Positions 55,409-64,000 of a stretch of DNA of 64,000 nucleotides are shown one piece after another. Within the stretch, counting starts at the first letter, position 1, and each line of letters starts with the position of its first letter. The translations under genes and the position numbers were made by a program. The stretch is from Sphingorhabdus sp. EL138 (GTDB taxonomy: Bacteria; Pseudomonadota; Alphaproteobacteria; Sphingomonadales; Sphingomonadaceae), in the NCBI RefSeq assembly GCF_900258045.1, contig NZ_OGVD01000004.1, positions 558,001 to 622,000 on the forward strand, read 5' to 3'. Under the pieces are notes generated by a model. The model was not told where the DNA came from. It saw nothing but the letters and a program-made list of their open reading frames with translations, and did not search any database.

Positions 55409-57748
55409 TCAGGCGACTTCTACAAAGCTATCAAGCACACGTTTTTGACCACTCTTTTCAAATTCGATTTCCAGCTTGTTGCCTTCTTTTTCCATCACTT
55501 CGCCATAGCCGAATTTGGAGTGGAAAACGCGCATGCCAACGGTAACATCATCGCGGCCCTTATTGCCCAGAGAGACCGCGCTTCGCCTGGCTTCCTTGAT
55601 ATTTTGCGGCTTGCTGTCAAAGCTGCCGGTATTGCGTGCCCGTTTCCAACCGGGTCCTCGTGTTGATCCGCGCGCGGCATCGGCGAAGGGATCGGCACGT
55701 TCCGACCAGTTGGCGCGCCACAGGCTTTCGCCGCCCATCATACTGGTTTCTTCTTCGACATGTTCCGGTGGCAGTTCACCGATGAAGCGGGAAGGGATGG
55801 AGCTGGTCCACTGCCCATAGATCCGCCGGTTAGCTGCATGGAAAATGGTGCATTTTTTCTTCGCTCGCGTGATCGCGACATAGGCGAGACGACGTTCTTC
55901 TTCGAGGCTGGCAATCCCGCCTTCGTCCAGGCTGCGCTGGGACGGAAACACGCCTTCTTCCCAGCCGGCACAAAAGACATGGTCATATTCCAGGCCCTTG
56001 GCGCCGTGCATGGTCATGATCGTGACCTTGGCTTCATGATCGGTTGCATCATTGTCCATGACCAGGCTGACATGTTCCAGAAAATCGCCGAGAGTTTCAT
56101 ATTCTTCCATCGCGCGAGTCAGCTCGGTGAGGTTTTCCAACCGCCCGGCTGCTTCCGGTGTGCGATCAGCTTGCAGCATGGTGGTATAGCCACACTCATC
56201 CAGAACAATCCGTGCCAATTCTGCATGCGGCACTTCATCGGCATTGGTGCGCCATCTGGCGAAACTGCGCATTAATTCCTGAAGCGTGGTTCTCGCCCGC
56301 GCTGGCAATTCGTCCGTATCGCAAATGCTGAGAGCTGCTGCTGCCAGCGGAATCCCTTGCGCTCGGGCTAACCGATGGACTTTTTCCACAGTTTTATCCC
56401 CAAGCCCGCGTTTGGGCACATTGACGATCCGTTCAAAGGCCAGATCATCTGCCGGCTGGGCTATTACACGCAGATAGGCGAGGGCATCGCGAATTTCGGC
56501 GCGTTCGTAAAAGCGAAAACCACCGATGATCTTGTACGGCATACCGATGGAGATAAACCGGTCCTCAAATTCCCGTGTCTGGAATTGTGCACGGACCAGA
56601 ATCGCCATGTCGTTGAGGGAAACGCCCTTGTTCTGTAGGCTTTCCATTTCCTCACCGGTGCGCCTTGCTTCTTCAGGACCATCCCAAACGCCGGTGACCT
56701 GCACCTTGTCACCGTCCTCTTCCTCGGTCCACAGGGTCTTACCAAGGCGTCCGCTATTGTTAGCGATCAGCGCAGAGGCAGCAGCCAATATGTGCGGCGT
56801 AGAGCGATAATTTTGCTCCAGCTTGACGACCTTGGCGTCGGGGAAATCCTTTTCGAAGCGCAGGATATTGGCCACTTCCGCGCCGCGCCATGAATATATG
56901 CTTTGATCATCATCGCCAACACAGCAGATATTCTTGCGTTCCTGCGCGAGCAGCCTAAGCCAGAGATATTGACTGCTATTCGTGTCCTGATACTCATCGA
57001 CCAGAATATATTTGAAGCGTTCTTGGTAGAGCTTCAATATTTCCCGATCGGTTTTAAGTAGGTTGAGAATATGGAGCAACAAGTCACCAAAATCGCAGGC
57101 ATTGAGAGCTTTTAGCCGCGCCTGATAGGCGGCATAAAATTCCTGACCGCGGCCATTGGCATAGCGTTCATTTTCATTGGCATCGAGATCAGCGGGGTTT
57201 AGTCCGCGATTTTTCCATTGATCGATCAGTCCGGCAAGTGCGCGTGCAGGCCAGCGTTTCTCGTCCAGTTCTTCGGCTTGAATCAACTGTTTGAGCAGGC
57301 GCAACTGATCATCTGTGTCGAGAATCGTAAAATTGCTCTGCAGTCCGACCAGTTCGGCATGGCGGCGCAGCATTTTGGCGCCGATGCTGTGGAAGGTTCC
57401 CAGCCACGGCATGCCTTCGACGGCATCGCCGACGATGGTGCCAATCCGCTCCTTCATTTCCCGTGCCGCTTTATTGGTAAAGGTCACCGCCAGAATTTCG
57501 GACGGCCAGGCCTTGCGAGAATAAACCAGATGCGCCAGCCGCCGCGTGAGAGCAGCAGTCTTTCCTGTGCCCGCACCAGCCAGTACCAGAACCGGTCCCT
57601 CGGTTGTCAGTACAGCATCGCGCTGCGGCGCATTCAAGCCCCTGACATAGGGTGGATCGCTCTCGGCGGGTATATTCGAAGCATCGGTCACAGGTGAACA
57701 GTTAGGGAACATCGTAAGCGGCGGCAAGGCCAATATCACTTTTGACAT
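55409..57748 (-). CDS. uvrD: ATP-dependent DNA helicase UvrD/PcrA
   Basis: A superfamily 1A helicase of 779 residues for nucleotide excision and mismatch repair. Motif I is GAGTGKTAALTRR (about residue 58), motif Ia TFTNKAAREMKER, motif II ILVDEYQDTN, motif III GDDDQSIYSWRGAE, motif IV LEQNYRS and motif VI VAITRAKKKC. The C-terminal tail with GMRVFHSKFGYGEVM (RNA-polymerase-contact/Tudor-like) is typical of UvrD/PcrA. Alternative start ATG 57712 is possible. Confidence 0.94.
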   Translation of the reverse strand: MSKVILALPPLTMFPNCSPVTDASNIPAESDPPYVRGLNAPQRDAVLTTEGPVLVLAGAGTGKTAALTRRLAHLVYSRKAWPSEILAVTFTNKAAREMKERIGTIVGDAVEGMPWLGTFHSIGAKMLRRHAELVGLQSNFTILDTDDQLRLLKQLIQAEELDEKRWPARALAGLIDQWKNRGLNPADLDANENERYANGRGQEFYAAYQARLKALNACDFGDLLLHILNLLKTDREILKLYQERFKYILVDEYQDTNSSQYLWLRLLAQERKNICCVGDDDQSIYSWRGAEVANILRFEKDFPDAKVVKLEQNYRSTPHILAAASALIANNSGRLGKTLWTEEEDGDKVQVTGVWDGPEEARRTGEEMESLQNKGVSLNDMAILVRAQFQTREFEDRFISIGMPYKIIGGFRFYERAEIRDALAYLRVIAQPADDLAFERIVNVPKRGLGDKTVEKVHRLARAQGIPLAAAALSICDTDELPARARTTLQELMRSFARWRTNADEVPHAELARIVLDECGYTTMLQADRTPEAAGRLENLTELTRAMEEYETLGDFLEHVSLVMDNDATDHEAKVTIMTMHGAKGLEYDHVFCAGWEEGVFPSQRSLDEGGIASLEEERRLAYVAITRAKKKCTIFHAANRRIYGQWTSSIPSRFIGELPPEHVEEETSMMGGESLWRANWSERADPFADAARGSTRGPGWKRARNTGSFDSKPQNIKEARRSAVSLGNKGRDDVTVGMRVFHSKFGYGEVMEKEGNKLEIEFEKSGQKRVLDSFVEVA

Positions 57749-57831
57749 GACCCAAGGTGCAGGTTGTAATTCATGTTGCGGCGCACCAAATAGCGATCAA
57801 CAGAAAATCCTCCCAAGAATTGGAATCGATA

Positions 57832-58095
57832 ATGAGTAAAAGACTGATGTTTAGTGCGATCCTCGCGACCGCTTTGATGGCGACGACGACCTTTTATACC
57901 CACGCACAAAATCAAGAGCAGGAAACTGCATCTGCTTTTGAGGCAGCGAATAGCTTACCTCTTGAGGCGGCAAGGCAACTAGGTGGGTCGCAAAATATGG
58001 AGCCTAGCCTTGCCGCTATCGCGTTGACTTTCCAACGTGAAACCTTTGACGTCGACCTCTTCCTTGCGAGACGTTTCAATAGCAATCCAGCTTGA
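57832..58095 (+). CDS. small exported hypothetical protein overlapping rsmD
   Basis: An 87-residue protein with a convincing signal peptide (MSKRLMFSAILATALMATTTFYTHA) and a short polar mature part (QNQEQETASAFEAANSLPL and after). The last 117 nt run antisense over the end of rsmD, which is unusual, so only the first ~50 residues are independent sequence. No family is recognised. It may be real with a long tail overlap, or a degraded gene that now reads into rsmD. Confidence 0.4.
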   Translation: MSKRLMFSAILATALMATTTFYTHAQNQEQETASAFEAANSLPLEAARQLGGSQNMEPSLAAIALTFQRETFDVDLFLARRFNSNPA

Positions 58096-58515
58096 TGGGG
58101 CGAACCATCCATGGCGACTAAGCTTGTCGAGTGCCACTGCACCGGCCCCCGTTTCATAAGGCGGGTCCATCAGGACAAGATCATAAGGCTTTCGCGCCGG
58201 ACCAAGCGCAAGGACGGAGCCTATGCGAACGTCGGCCTTTGCACCAAGCGTCTCGATGTTCTTCTCTAACGCTTTCAGAGTTTCACGGTCTTGCTCGACA
58301 AATGTGCAATAGGCTGCACCGCGTGACAAAGCCTCTAGCCCAAGCGCACCAGACCCGGAAAACAGATCCAGCACTTGCAGGTCGGCAAAATCGCCCAAGC
58401 GACTGGTAAGCATGGAAAATAGCCGCTCGCGCGTGCGGTCGGCGGTGGGACGGGTGGTATCACCCTTGGGTGCTACAAGTTTGCGCCCGCGCCACTCGCC
58501 TGCGATAATTCGCAT
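57979..58515 (-). CDS. rsmD: 16S rRNA m2G966 methyltransferase
   Basis: A 178-residue methyltransferase of the RsmD family, modifying G966 of 16S rRNA. It starts MRIIAGEWRGRKLVAP, has the SAM motif VLDLFSGSGALGLEALSRGA (about residue 48), and the catalytic LMDPPYE (NPPY type) near residue 115. The C-terminus SQRDSGKARLHILR matches the family. It follows the rluB-type gene by 13 nt in the same operon. Confidence 0.93.
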   Translation of the reverse strand: MRIIAGEWRGRKLVAPKGDTTRPTADRTRERLFSMLTSRLGDFADLQVLDLFSGSGALGLEALSRGAAYCTFVEQDRETLKALEKNIETLGAKADVRIGSVLALGPARKPYDLVLMDPPYETGAGAVALDKLSRHGWFAPSSWIAIETSRKEEVDVKGFTLESQRDSGKARLHILRPT

Positions 58516-58528
58516 TACTTCCCAATCC

Positions 58529-59344
58529 TCATTTTAAAGTCCGTCGAAACTTGACCAGATCATGGCGACGCACGGCCTCAATTTCGCCTTTGGCCAGATT
58601 GCCAAGAATGAATGGGCCGTAGCGGGTGCGGATCAGACGCGATACTTTGAGACCGAGATGTTCAAGCACCCGCCGGACTTCGCGGTTTTTTCCCTCGGTC
58701 AGTGTCATTTCAATCCATTGATTACGACCGGTGCGGCGCTCCAGATTGGCTTCGATCGGGCCATAATGCATGCCTTCAATGGTGATGCCGCGATATAATT
58801 CCTCAAGCTGATTTTGCGTGATGTCGCCAAATGTCCGTGCGCGATAGGTTCGTTCAACGCCGGTTTTGGGGAGCTCCATCTCACGCTTGAACTCGCCATC
58901 TGTAGTCATCAGCAGCAAGCCTTCGGTGTTGAGGTCGAGTCGGCCGATTGGCATGATCCGTTCCATATCCTTGGGCAGCACATCATAAATGGTTTTCTTG
59001 CCCGAGGCATCGCGTTCGGCGGTGATATATCCATTGGGTTTATGAAAACGGAACAGCTTGGCAGGCGCAGGTTCCGCCACGGGATTGCCGTCGACGGTAA
59101 TCCCGGTCAGGTTTTTGAGCAGCAGGGAAGGGTGCTCGACAGTCACGCCGTTGAGGGCAATCCGTTCGTCACCAATCATCCGTTCGATTTCCCTGCGCGA
59201 TGCAACACCGGCACGAGCCAGCAATTTGGCTATGCGCTGTCCCTCACGCACGGGTGCTTCGACAGGCTTGGCCTTTGCTGGCTGCTGCTTTTCGCCGCGC
59301 GTTGGTTTGGCCTTATAGATTTTACCTGATTCTTTATCGGTCAT
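58529..59344 (-). CDS. rluB: 23S rRNA pseudouridine synthase, RluB-like
   Basis: A 271-residue pseudouridine synthase. A basic N-terminal tail is followed by an S4 RNA-binding domain (RIAKLLARAGVASRREIERMI, about residues 36-95) and the RsuA-type catalytic domain with IGRLDLNTEGLLLMT (catalytic Asp, about residue 130) and EGKNREVRRVLEHLGLKVSRLIR. The expected target is 23S U2605. The start is ATG 59344; an ATG at 59356 is possible. No clear ribosome site is visible. Confidence 0.9.
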   Translation of the reverse strand: MTDKESGKIYKAKPTRGEKQQPAKAKPVEAPVREGQRIAKLLARAGVASRREIERMIGDERIALNGVTVEHPSLLLKNLTGITVDGNPVAEPAPAKLFRFHKPNGYITAERDASGKKTIYDVLPKDMERIMPIGRLDLNTEGLLLMTTDGEFKREMELPKTGVERTYRARTFGDITQNQLEELYRGITIEGMHYGPIEANLERRTGRNQWIEMTLTEGKNREVRRVLEHLGLKVSRLIRTRYGPFILGNLAKGEIEAVRRHDLVKFRRTLK

Positions 59345-59443
59345 GATTTTGCGCATGGCGGAAAAAAAACTTTGTCGCAATCTGTAACCTGCAGGATGGT
59401 GGGCGCGAATGACAGAATAGTTACTTGTTAGGAAGGTCTCTCG

Positions 59444-60229
59444 ATGCGTAAAGTAATATTGCCAGCAATGATTGCAGCTGCTGCTTTTGCGGGCTTTATG
59501 GGTGCCCAAATCGCCCAGTCGTCAAGTGAGGCATCTGCGCAGGCAACTACACCCGCGAAAACTTTTGACGACGAAACGGTTCCCCCTACCCCGGTCGTCG
59601 TCGAACTCTTCACCAGTCAGGGATGTTCATCCTGTCCTCCTGCGGACATGTTAGCATCCCGACTAGCAAAAGATGACTCCCTGCTGGTGATTTCGCGGCC
59701 TGTAACCTATTGGGATCGCCTTGGTTGGAAAGATACGCTGGCGCGGGAAGAAAACACCCGGCTGCAGCGAACCTATGCCGCCAAAGGTAAGGCTGGTTCC
59801 GGTGTTTATACACCTCAGATGGTTGTCAATGGCGGTGGCGGAGCCGTCGGCTCCCGTGAAGGCGATGTACGATCGCTGGTCCGTTTGGCGAAAAACAGCG
59901 CCGGTCCTGTGATCGTGACCAATCGCGATGACAATGGTGATGTGACCGTTACCATCAGAGGGCAATCTCGCTACATGGCTGGGGTTTCTTTGATCGCGCT
60001 CAGCTCCTCTGAAACCGTACAAGTCGGTCGCGGCGAAAATGGCGGACGCAAGCTGCATTACACAAATGTAGTAAAAAGTGAGCGTAGCCTGGGCAGCTGG
60101 GACGGCACCTCGATGCAGGTCAAGCTGTCAAATGCGGATCTGAATGTCACCGGGGCCGATAAATATGCGATCATCGTTCAGCGCCCCGGCGCAGGTACGA
60201 TTGTGGGCGCCAAGTTGCTCGATATTTAA
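59444..60229 (+). CDS. DUF1223 thioredoxin-like exported protein
   Basis: A 261-residue exported protein. The signal peptide (MRKVILPAMIAAAAFAGFMGAQ) is followed by a thioredoxin-like DUF1223 domain with VVVELFTSQGCSSCPPADML (CxxC, about residues 65-68), PVTYWDRLGWKDTLA and YTPQMVVNGGGGAVGS. The C-terminal beta domain is typical. Function unknown; the CxxC suggests redox or metal handling in the periplasm. The gene starts 99 nt from the divergent rluB gene. Confidence 0.88.
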   Translation: MRKVILPAMIAAAAFAGFMGAQIAQSSSEASAQATTPAKTFDDETVPPTPVVVELFTSQGCSSCPPADMLASRLAKDDSLLVISRPVTYWDRLGWKDTLAREENTRLQRTYAAKGKAGSGVYTPQMVVNGGGGAVGSREGDVRSLVRLAKNSAGPVIVTNRDDNGDVTVTIRGQSRYMAGVSLIALSSSETVQVGRGENGGRKLHYTNVVKSERSLGSWDGTSMQVKLSNADLNVTGADKYAIIVQRPGAGTIVGAKLLDI

Positions 60230-60304
60230 GCTGTCTCAAAAAATCTGACTGGCATTCGAAGCATTTGCCGCTAGTGTTTCTCTCAGTTCGAGGGAGAGTA
60301 TGGC

Positions 60305-61651
60305 GTGAGTGAACAAACAGCAGACATCGGATGGCGTAAAATATTACCCGCTGGTGTCAGACCCTATAGTGAAGCGGCACCGTTATCGGCCTTCTTCCTC
60401 GGCATTTCTTCGGCGCTGCCGCTGACGATGATAGCAGCAACTCTTACAACACGCCTGGCGCAGGCGGGGATCGAGAAATCCACTGTTACGGCCTTTGCCC
60501 TGACGTTTCTTGCCTATAATTTCAAATGGCTCTGGGCTCCGATTATCGACGTAGTGAAACTTCCGATCATCGGCCGAATGGGCCAGCGCTTGTCCTGGCT
60601 GATCCTGACTGCGGCTCTGGCAATGGCCGCGATCATCTATCTTGGATCACTGGATCCCAAAGCCGATATAATCGCGGTCGCCGTGGCCGCGACTTTGGTT
60701 GGTGTTGCGGGGGCAACCTTTGACGTCGTGATTGATGCCTATCGCATCGAATTGCTGGAGCCCGAACAATTGGGTGTCGGCTCAGGGATGTCGCAATATG
60801 GCTGGCGCATTGGCGCAGCCACGGCGGGTGCGGTTGCGCTTGTCATTGCAGCGCGCAGCAACTGGTCGATCGCATATTATGTCTGTTCGTTGTTCGCGCT
60901 GTTTGCTGTGTTTGTCGGGCTGATCATGCGCGAACCTGCTCGGCGTCAGGAACCGCAGCCACTCAAAGGACCGATACAAGCGGCGATTGCGTATGTCAGT
61001 CCGCTGGTAGAATTTTTCAAACGCTCCGGCGCGCCTGTCGTTTTGCTGTTCGTACTGGTCCATAAAATTGGCGACACTTTAGCAAACTTGACTTTCCGGC
61101 TGTTGTTTGAGGACCTCGGTTTCACCAATGACGAGATTGCCTTTTATGATGTCAGTCTTGGTTTCATCGCCTTTCTGATCGGTATATTCGTAGGCGGTAT
61201 CGTCTATTCCCGGCTGGGTATGAAAAAGGCGGTTATGCTGAGTCTCATTTTAATGGCCGTCAGCAACCTCTCGTTCGCCGGACTGGCGGCAAGCGGCCAC
61301 AACAACTGGGCTATGGCAGCGGCCATTGGTTTTGAGAATTTTGCCAGTGGTATCGGCGGCGTCGCCGTGGTCGCCTATCTGTCTGCACTTTGCAATTTGA
61401 GCTTTACGGCAACCCAGTTCGCTTTGCTTTCGGCGGCTGCCAGTATTCTGGGACGATTCCTAACCGGAACGACGGCTGGGTCGTTGATTGAGTGGATGGG
61501 CTATGTCAACTTCTACCTTTTGACGACGCTTGCCGCCTTACCCGGGGTTATCATGTTCTGGCTGATGATCCGGTCGGGATTGGTGGACCGGTCCTTAGGT
61601 ACTGCGGGTACCGAACATGCGATTGAGGAGGAAGCTCCGAAGACAACTTAA
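60305..61651 (+). CDS. AmpG-like MFS permease
   Basis: A 448-residue major facilitator protein of AmpG-type subfamily. The start region (APLSAFFLGISSALPLTMIAATLTTRLAQAGI), ALTFLAYNFKWLWAPIID near residue 68 and GATFDVVIDAYRIELL near 145 match muropeptide importers. GTG 60305 is the start, preceded by GAGGGAGAG. The probable role is import of peptidoglycan turnover products. It overlaps the convergent folC end by 4 nt. No ampC or ampD neighbour is present. Confidence 0.85.
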   Translation: MSEQTADIGWRKILPAGVRPYSEAAPLSAFFLGISSALPLTMIAATLTTRLAQAGIEKSTVTAFALTFLAYNFKWLWAPIIDVVKLPIIGRMGQRLSWLILTAALAMAAIIYLGSLDPKADIIAVAVAATLVGVAGATFDVVIDAYRIELLEPEQLGVGSGMSQYGWRIGAATAGAVALVIAARSNWSIAYYVCSLFALFAVFVGLIMREPARRQEPQPLKGPIQAAIAYVSPLVEFFKRSGAPVVLLFVLVHKIGDTLANLTFRLLFEDLGFTNDEIAFYDVSLGFIAFLIGIFVGGIVYSRLGMKKAVMLSLILMAVSNLSFAGLAASGHNNWAMAAAIGFENFASGIGGVAVVAYLSALCNLSFTATQFALLSAAASILGRFLTGTTAGSLIEWMGYVNFYLLTTLAALPGVIMFWLMIRSGLVDRSLGTAGTEHAIEEEAPKTT

Positions 61652-62970
61652 TCCGGCAATTGCCGATTAGCCTCCAAAACCGTGCCAGCGAGATAGAGAG
61701 ATCCCGCAATCATAACGGTTTCGGGCTTCTGCGTAGCGATGACCTTCAATGCTTCCATAGCATTGGGAGCATCTGAAACAGGCACTTCAGAGCCCACGAA
61801 ATCCGCCATCTCATGCGCTTCGTGGCCCTCGACAGGCACAACGGTGATACTGGCGATTTTGGGTTTTAACGGTCCGACAATCGCGGCAGGGTCTTTGTTA
61901 GCGAGCATGCCGAGAACCAGGTGGATGGAACCGTCGGCGCAGCTGTCGAAATGAGCCGCCAAAGCCTCGCCGGCATTTACATTATGCCCTCCATCGAGCC
62001 ACGTTTCGGTGTCCCTTGGCAGAATGTCCCGCAACGGGCCCGATGATAGCTTTTGCAAGCGCGCAGGCCATTGCGCCCAGCCCATCGCGGCGCGAAAGGC
62101 TGCTTCGGAAACCTCTATTTCGTGTTGATGGCGCAACATGGCGATCGCAAGAGCTGCATTGTCCGCCTGATGAGGGCCGGGCAAGGCCGGTAAGGGCAGG
62201 GTCAGTTTGCCCCTCTCATCGCGATAATGCAGCTGGTCATCATAGACCGCAGCGTCCCAATTTTCGCCTCGCGGCAGATATTTTGCGTGGGTGGCCGCGG
62301 CATGTTCCGCCACGACTTTCGCCATATCATCACGGTATTTTTGAGTGAGCAGCGGGACATCGGATTTGGCAATGCCTGCCTTCTCCCATGCAATGCGCAC
62401 CATCGGATCGGCTGGGGTTCCGCCTTCGGGAGAAAGAAGAAAAGCCTCATGATCGATGCCAAGTGCTGCCATGCCCGTCGCTGCAGGTGCAGGCACAATA
62501 TTTGTTGCATCGAGCCGCCCGCCCAGGCCGACTTCCAAAATGCAGGCATCAGCCGATGTTTCGGCAAACGCAAGCATAGCCGCCGCCGTGGTCGCTTCAA
62601 AAAAACTAGGATTAATGTCCTCGCTGGCGTCGAGGACATGCGCCAGCAACGCCGCAAGATATTCGTCTTCGATCAATGCTCCGGCAAGCCTGATCCGTTC
62701 ATTGAAACGCACCAGATGCGGACTGGAATAGACATGCGCTTTCAGGCCTTCGGCCTCTATCGCTGCGCGCAAAAAGGCGCAGGTAGAGCCTTTGCCGTTG
62801 GTCCCCGCAACATGAAAAACCGGCGGCAGACTCAGATGCGGATTGCCCACGCGCTCCATGACCGCTCTGATCCGCTCCAGCCCCAGTACATCGCGTCCGG
62901 GTGACAGCAGCGAAAGCCGGTCGAGTTGTTTCTGAACCGCCGGATGGTCGGATCTTGCGCCGTCTGCCAT
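61648..62970 (-). CDS. folC: bifunctional folylpolyglutamate/dihydrofolate synthase
   Basis: It adds glutamates to folates and makes dihydrofolate from dihydropteroate. The protein has about 440 residues, with the ATP-binding loop VAGTNGKGSTCAFLRAAIE (about residue 50), the VGLGGRLDATN block and WLDGGHNVNAGEALA. I chose ATG 62970; ATG 63006 would overlap the end of accD by 19 nt and add 12 residues. The trpA-accD-folC order is normal for alphaproteobacteria. Confidence 0.92.
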   Translation of the reverse strand: MADGARSDHPAVQKQLDRLSLLSPGRDVLGLERIRAVMERVGNPHLSLPPVFHVAGTNGKGSTCAFLRAAIEAEGLKAHVYSSPHLVRFNERIRLAGALIEDEYLAALLAHVLDASEDINPSFFEATTAAAMLAFAETSADACILEVGLGGRLDATNIVPAPAATGMAALGIDHEAFLLSPEGGTPADPMVRIAWEKAGIAKSDVPLLTQKYRDDMAKVVAEHAAATHAKYLPRGENWDAAVYDDQLHYRDERGKLTLPLPALPGPHQADNAALAIAMLRHQHEIEVSEAAFRAAMGWAQWPARLQKLSSGPLRDILPRDTETWLDGGHNVNAGEALAAHFDSCADGSIHLVLGMLANKDPAAIVGPLKPKIASITVVPVEGHEAHEMADFVGSEVPVSDAPNAMEALKVIATQKPETVMIAGSLYLAGTVLEANRQLPD

Positions 62971-62987
62971 GAATGGGTGCGGCTGAG

Positions 62988-63842
62988 TTAAGCCGCTGTT
63001 TTCCATGCCATGAGATAGCTCATAACGCGGGCCAGTTCGGCGCGCAGTTCCTTGCGGTGAACAACCATGTCCAACATACCGTGATCGAAATAATATTCCG
63101 AAGTTTGGAAATCGTCAGGTAATTTTTCACGGATAGTATTCTCAATCACGCGTCGCCCCGTAAATGCTAACGTAGCGTCAGGTTCTGCAATCTGAACATC
63201 TCCAAGCATTGCATAAGCTGCCATAACGCCGCCCGAAGTTGGATCTGTCAAAACAACAATATAAGGGATGCCGGCTTCTTTCATCATTGAAATAGCGACT
63301 GTTGTTTTAGGCATCTGCATCAAAGACAGGGTGCCTTCCTGCATCCGCGCACCACCTGAAGCGGTAAAACAGATAAGTGGGCATTGATCTTCAATGGCAC
63401 GATTGGCTGCATCGACAAAAGCCTGTCCAACGGCGAGCCCCATGGAGCCGCCTAGAAAAGCAAAATCCTGAACACCAACTACGCACTTATGTCCTTCGAT
63501 TGTACCAGTAACATTCACCCAAGCGTCCTGTTCCTCGGTTTTGGCGCGCGCGGCTTTCAGGCGTTCGGTATATTTTTTCTGATCCTTGAATTTCAGCGGA
63601 TCTTCCGGGACCGCTGAAAAGGGTATTATCTTCCAGCTATTCTCATCCATGATCTGCTCAAAACGGGTCATCGGCCCGATCCGGCCATGATGCTCGCATT
63701 TCGGACAGATATGCATATTGTCCTCATATTCCTTGAGGAACACCATCGCATCGCATTTCTTGCATTTGTGCCAGAGGTTATCCGGTGATTCTTTTTTGGT
63801 GATCGAAGCGATCTTGTTACGGACATTGCTAAGCCAAGACAT
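62988..63842 (-). CDS. accD: acetyl-CoA carboxylase carboxyltransferase subunit beta
   Basis: The beta subunit of the carboxyltransferase that makes malonyl-CoA for fatty-acid synthesis. The 284-residue protein has an N-terminal zinc ribbon (Cys27, Cys30, Cys46, Cys49), FLGGSMGLAVGQAFVDAAN and the biotin/acyl-site region CFTASGGARMQEGTLSLMQM. It starts 20 nt after trpA in the same direction. Confidence 0.96.
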   Translation of the reverse strand: MSWLSNVRNKIASITKKESPDNLWHKCKKCDAMVFLKEYEDNMHICPKCEHHGRIGPMTRFEQIMDENSWKIIPFSAVPEDPLKFKDQKKYTERLKAARAKTEEQDAWVNVTGTIEGHKCVVGVQDFAFLGGSMGLAVGQAFVDAANRAIEDQCPLICFTASGGARMQEGTLSLMQMPKTTVAISMMKEAGIPYIVVLTDPTSGGVMAAYAMLGDVQIAEPDATLAFTGRRVIENTIREKLPDDFQTSEYYFDHGMLDMVVHRKELRAELARVMSYLMAWKTAA

Positions 63843-63862
63843 GCGTCAATTCCTCAGATTTT

Positions 63863-64000
63863 TTAGCGCGCGCTTCTGATAGCATCAGAAAGCGATTTTA
63901 CATAGTCTTTGACATGCGGCGCAGCGTCGGCTCCATGTTCGGCGATAATCTCGACAATCGCCGAGCCAACGACAACGCCATCGGCAACGCGAGCGATATC
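63863..64000 (-). CDS. trpA: tryptophan synthase alpha subunit, C-terminal part
   Basis: The last 45 residues of TrpA, cut by the window edge. The translated end is IARVADGVVVGSAIVEII, then a helical tail ending AIRSAR. This carries the phosphate-binding ADGVVVGSA motif that closes the TIM barrel. The stop is TAA at 63863-63865. It is the upstream neighbour of accD, as expected. Confidence 0.93.
   Translation of the reverse strand, partial: DIARVADGVVVGSAIVEIIAEHGADAAPHVKDYVKSLSDAIRSAR

Noticed and set aside
59345-59509. In-frame N-terminal extension of the RluB-type protein
   Set aside because: It has His/Arg/Ser-rich composition unlike the family and would overlap the divergent DUF1223 gene start.
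62227-62904. A 225-residue frame antisense to folC
   Set aside because: It is covered by folC, which has its ATP loop and family length; the composition is that of a shadow frame.

Overview
This window looks like a chromosomal segment of an alphaproteobacterium of the order Sphingomonadales (Parasphingorhabdus/Sphingorhabdus/Sphingopyxis-like). That assignment is inference, based on the style of the proteins, the alphaproteobacterial gene neighbourhoods (glyA-nrdR, trpA-accD-folC, rluB-rsmD, purF-SDR, SPFH-NfeD), the moderate GC content and the frequent ATGA or TAATG overlaps. It is almost entirely housekeeping and envelope genes, densely packed on both strands. I see no tRNA, rRNA, CRISPR array, phage or insertion sequence.

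Layout. 0-7 kb: potassium uptake (kup), a small methyltransferase, the rpiB-glyA-nrdR-trmJ run, a chorismate mutase and rpsD with a clear terminator. 7-16 kb: an exported M28 peptidase, agmatine deiminase (aguA), a membrane-anchored glutamate-synthase-like flavoprotein, two tandem exported methyltransferase-like proteins, a DUF3147 protein, aguB, and a MarR regulator divergent from a Tat-exported M19 dipeptidase. 16-20 kb: a family 5 uracil-DNA glycosylase, three small DUF3597/DUF937-type proteins, NfeD and an SPFH protein. 20-27 kb: a second M28 peptidase, guaB, an RsmB-type rRNA methyltransferase, a TPR protein, a DUF481 outer-membrane protein, rppH and an HSL-type hydrolase. 27-38 kb: korAB, a DUF457 protein with photolyase, an SDR, cfa, a lipoprotein serine hydrolase, and SDR with purF. 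39-46 kb: hisI with a lipoprotein, a MerR regulator next to an acyl-CoA dehydrogenase, a mini-protein of calcium-type repeats, and the MFS-cysK-dienelactone hydrolase operon. 46-55 kb: an AspH-type hydroxylase, an L,D-transpeptidase, a GMC oxidoreductase, a RoxA-type cupin, and a large HAD-type protein followed directly by a methyltransferase. 55-64 kb: rluE-type synthase, uvrD, rsmD-rluB, DUF1223, an AmpG-like transporter, and folC-accD-trpA (trpA runs off the end).

How the genes work together. Metabolic themes are one-carbon and nucleotide supply (glyA, nrdR, guaB, purF, folC), putrescine synthesis from agmatine (aguA plus aguB, split by four genes), 2-oxoglutarate oxidation by a ferredoxin enzyme (korAB), fatty-acid oxidation under a MerR regulator, and RNA or ribosome modification (trmJ, rsmB, rsmD, rluB, rluE, roxA).

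The least explained parts are: the HAD-COG5610/methyltransferase pair; the tandem exported methyltransferase-like proteins; the DUF937 pair that shares an EF-hand-like tail; the M19 dipeptidase lacking its first metal motif; and the mini-protein of 11-residue aspartate repeats behind a strong hairpin. No dramatic new defence or mobile system is visible.
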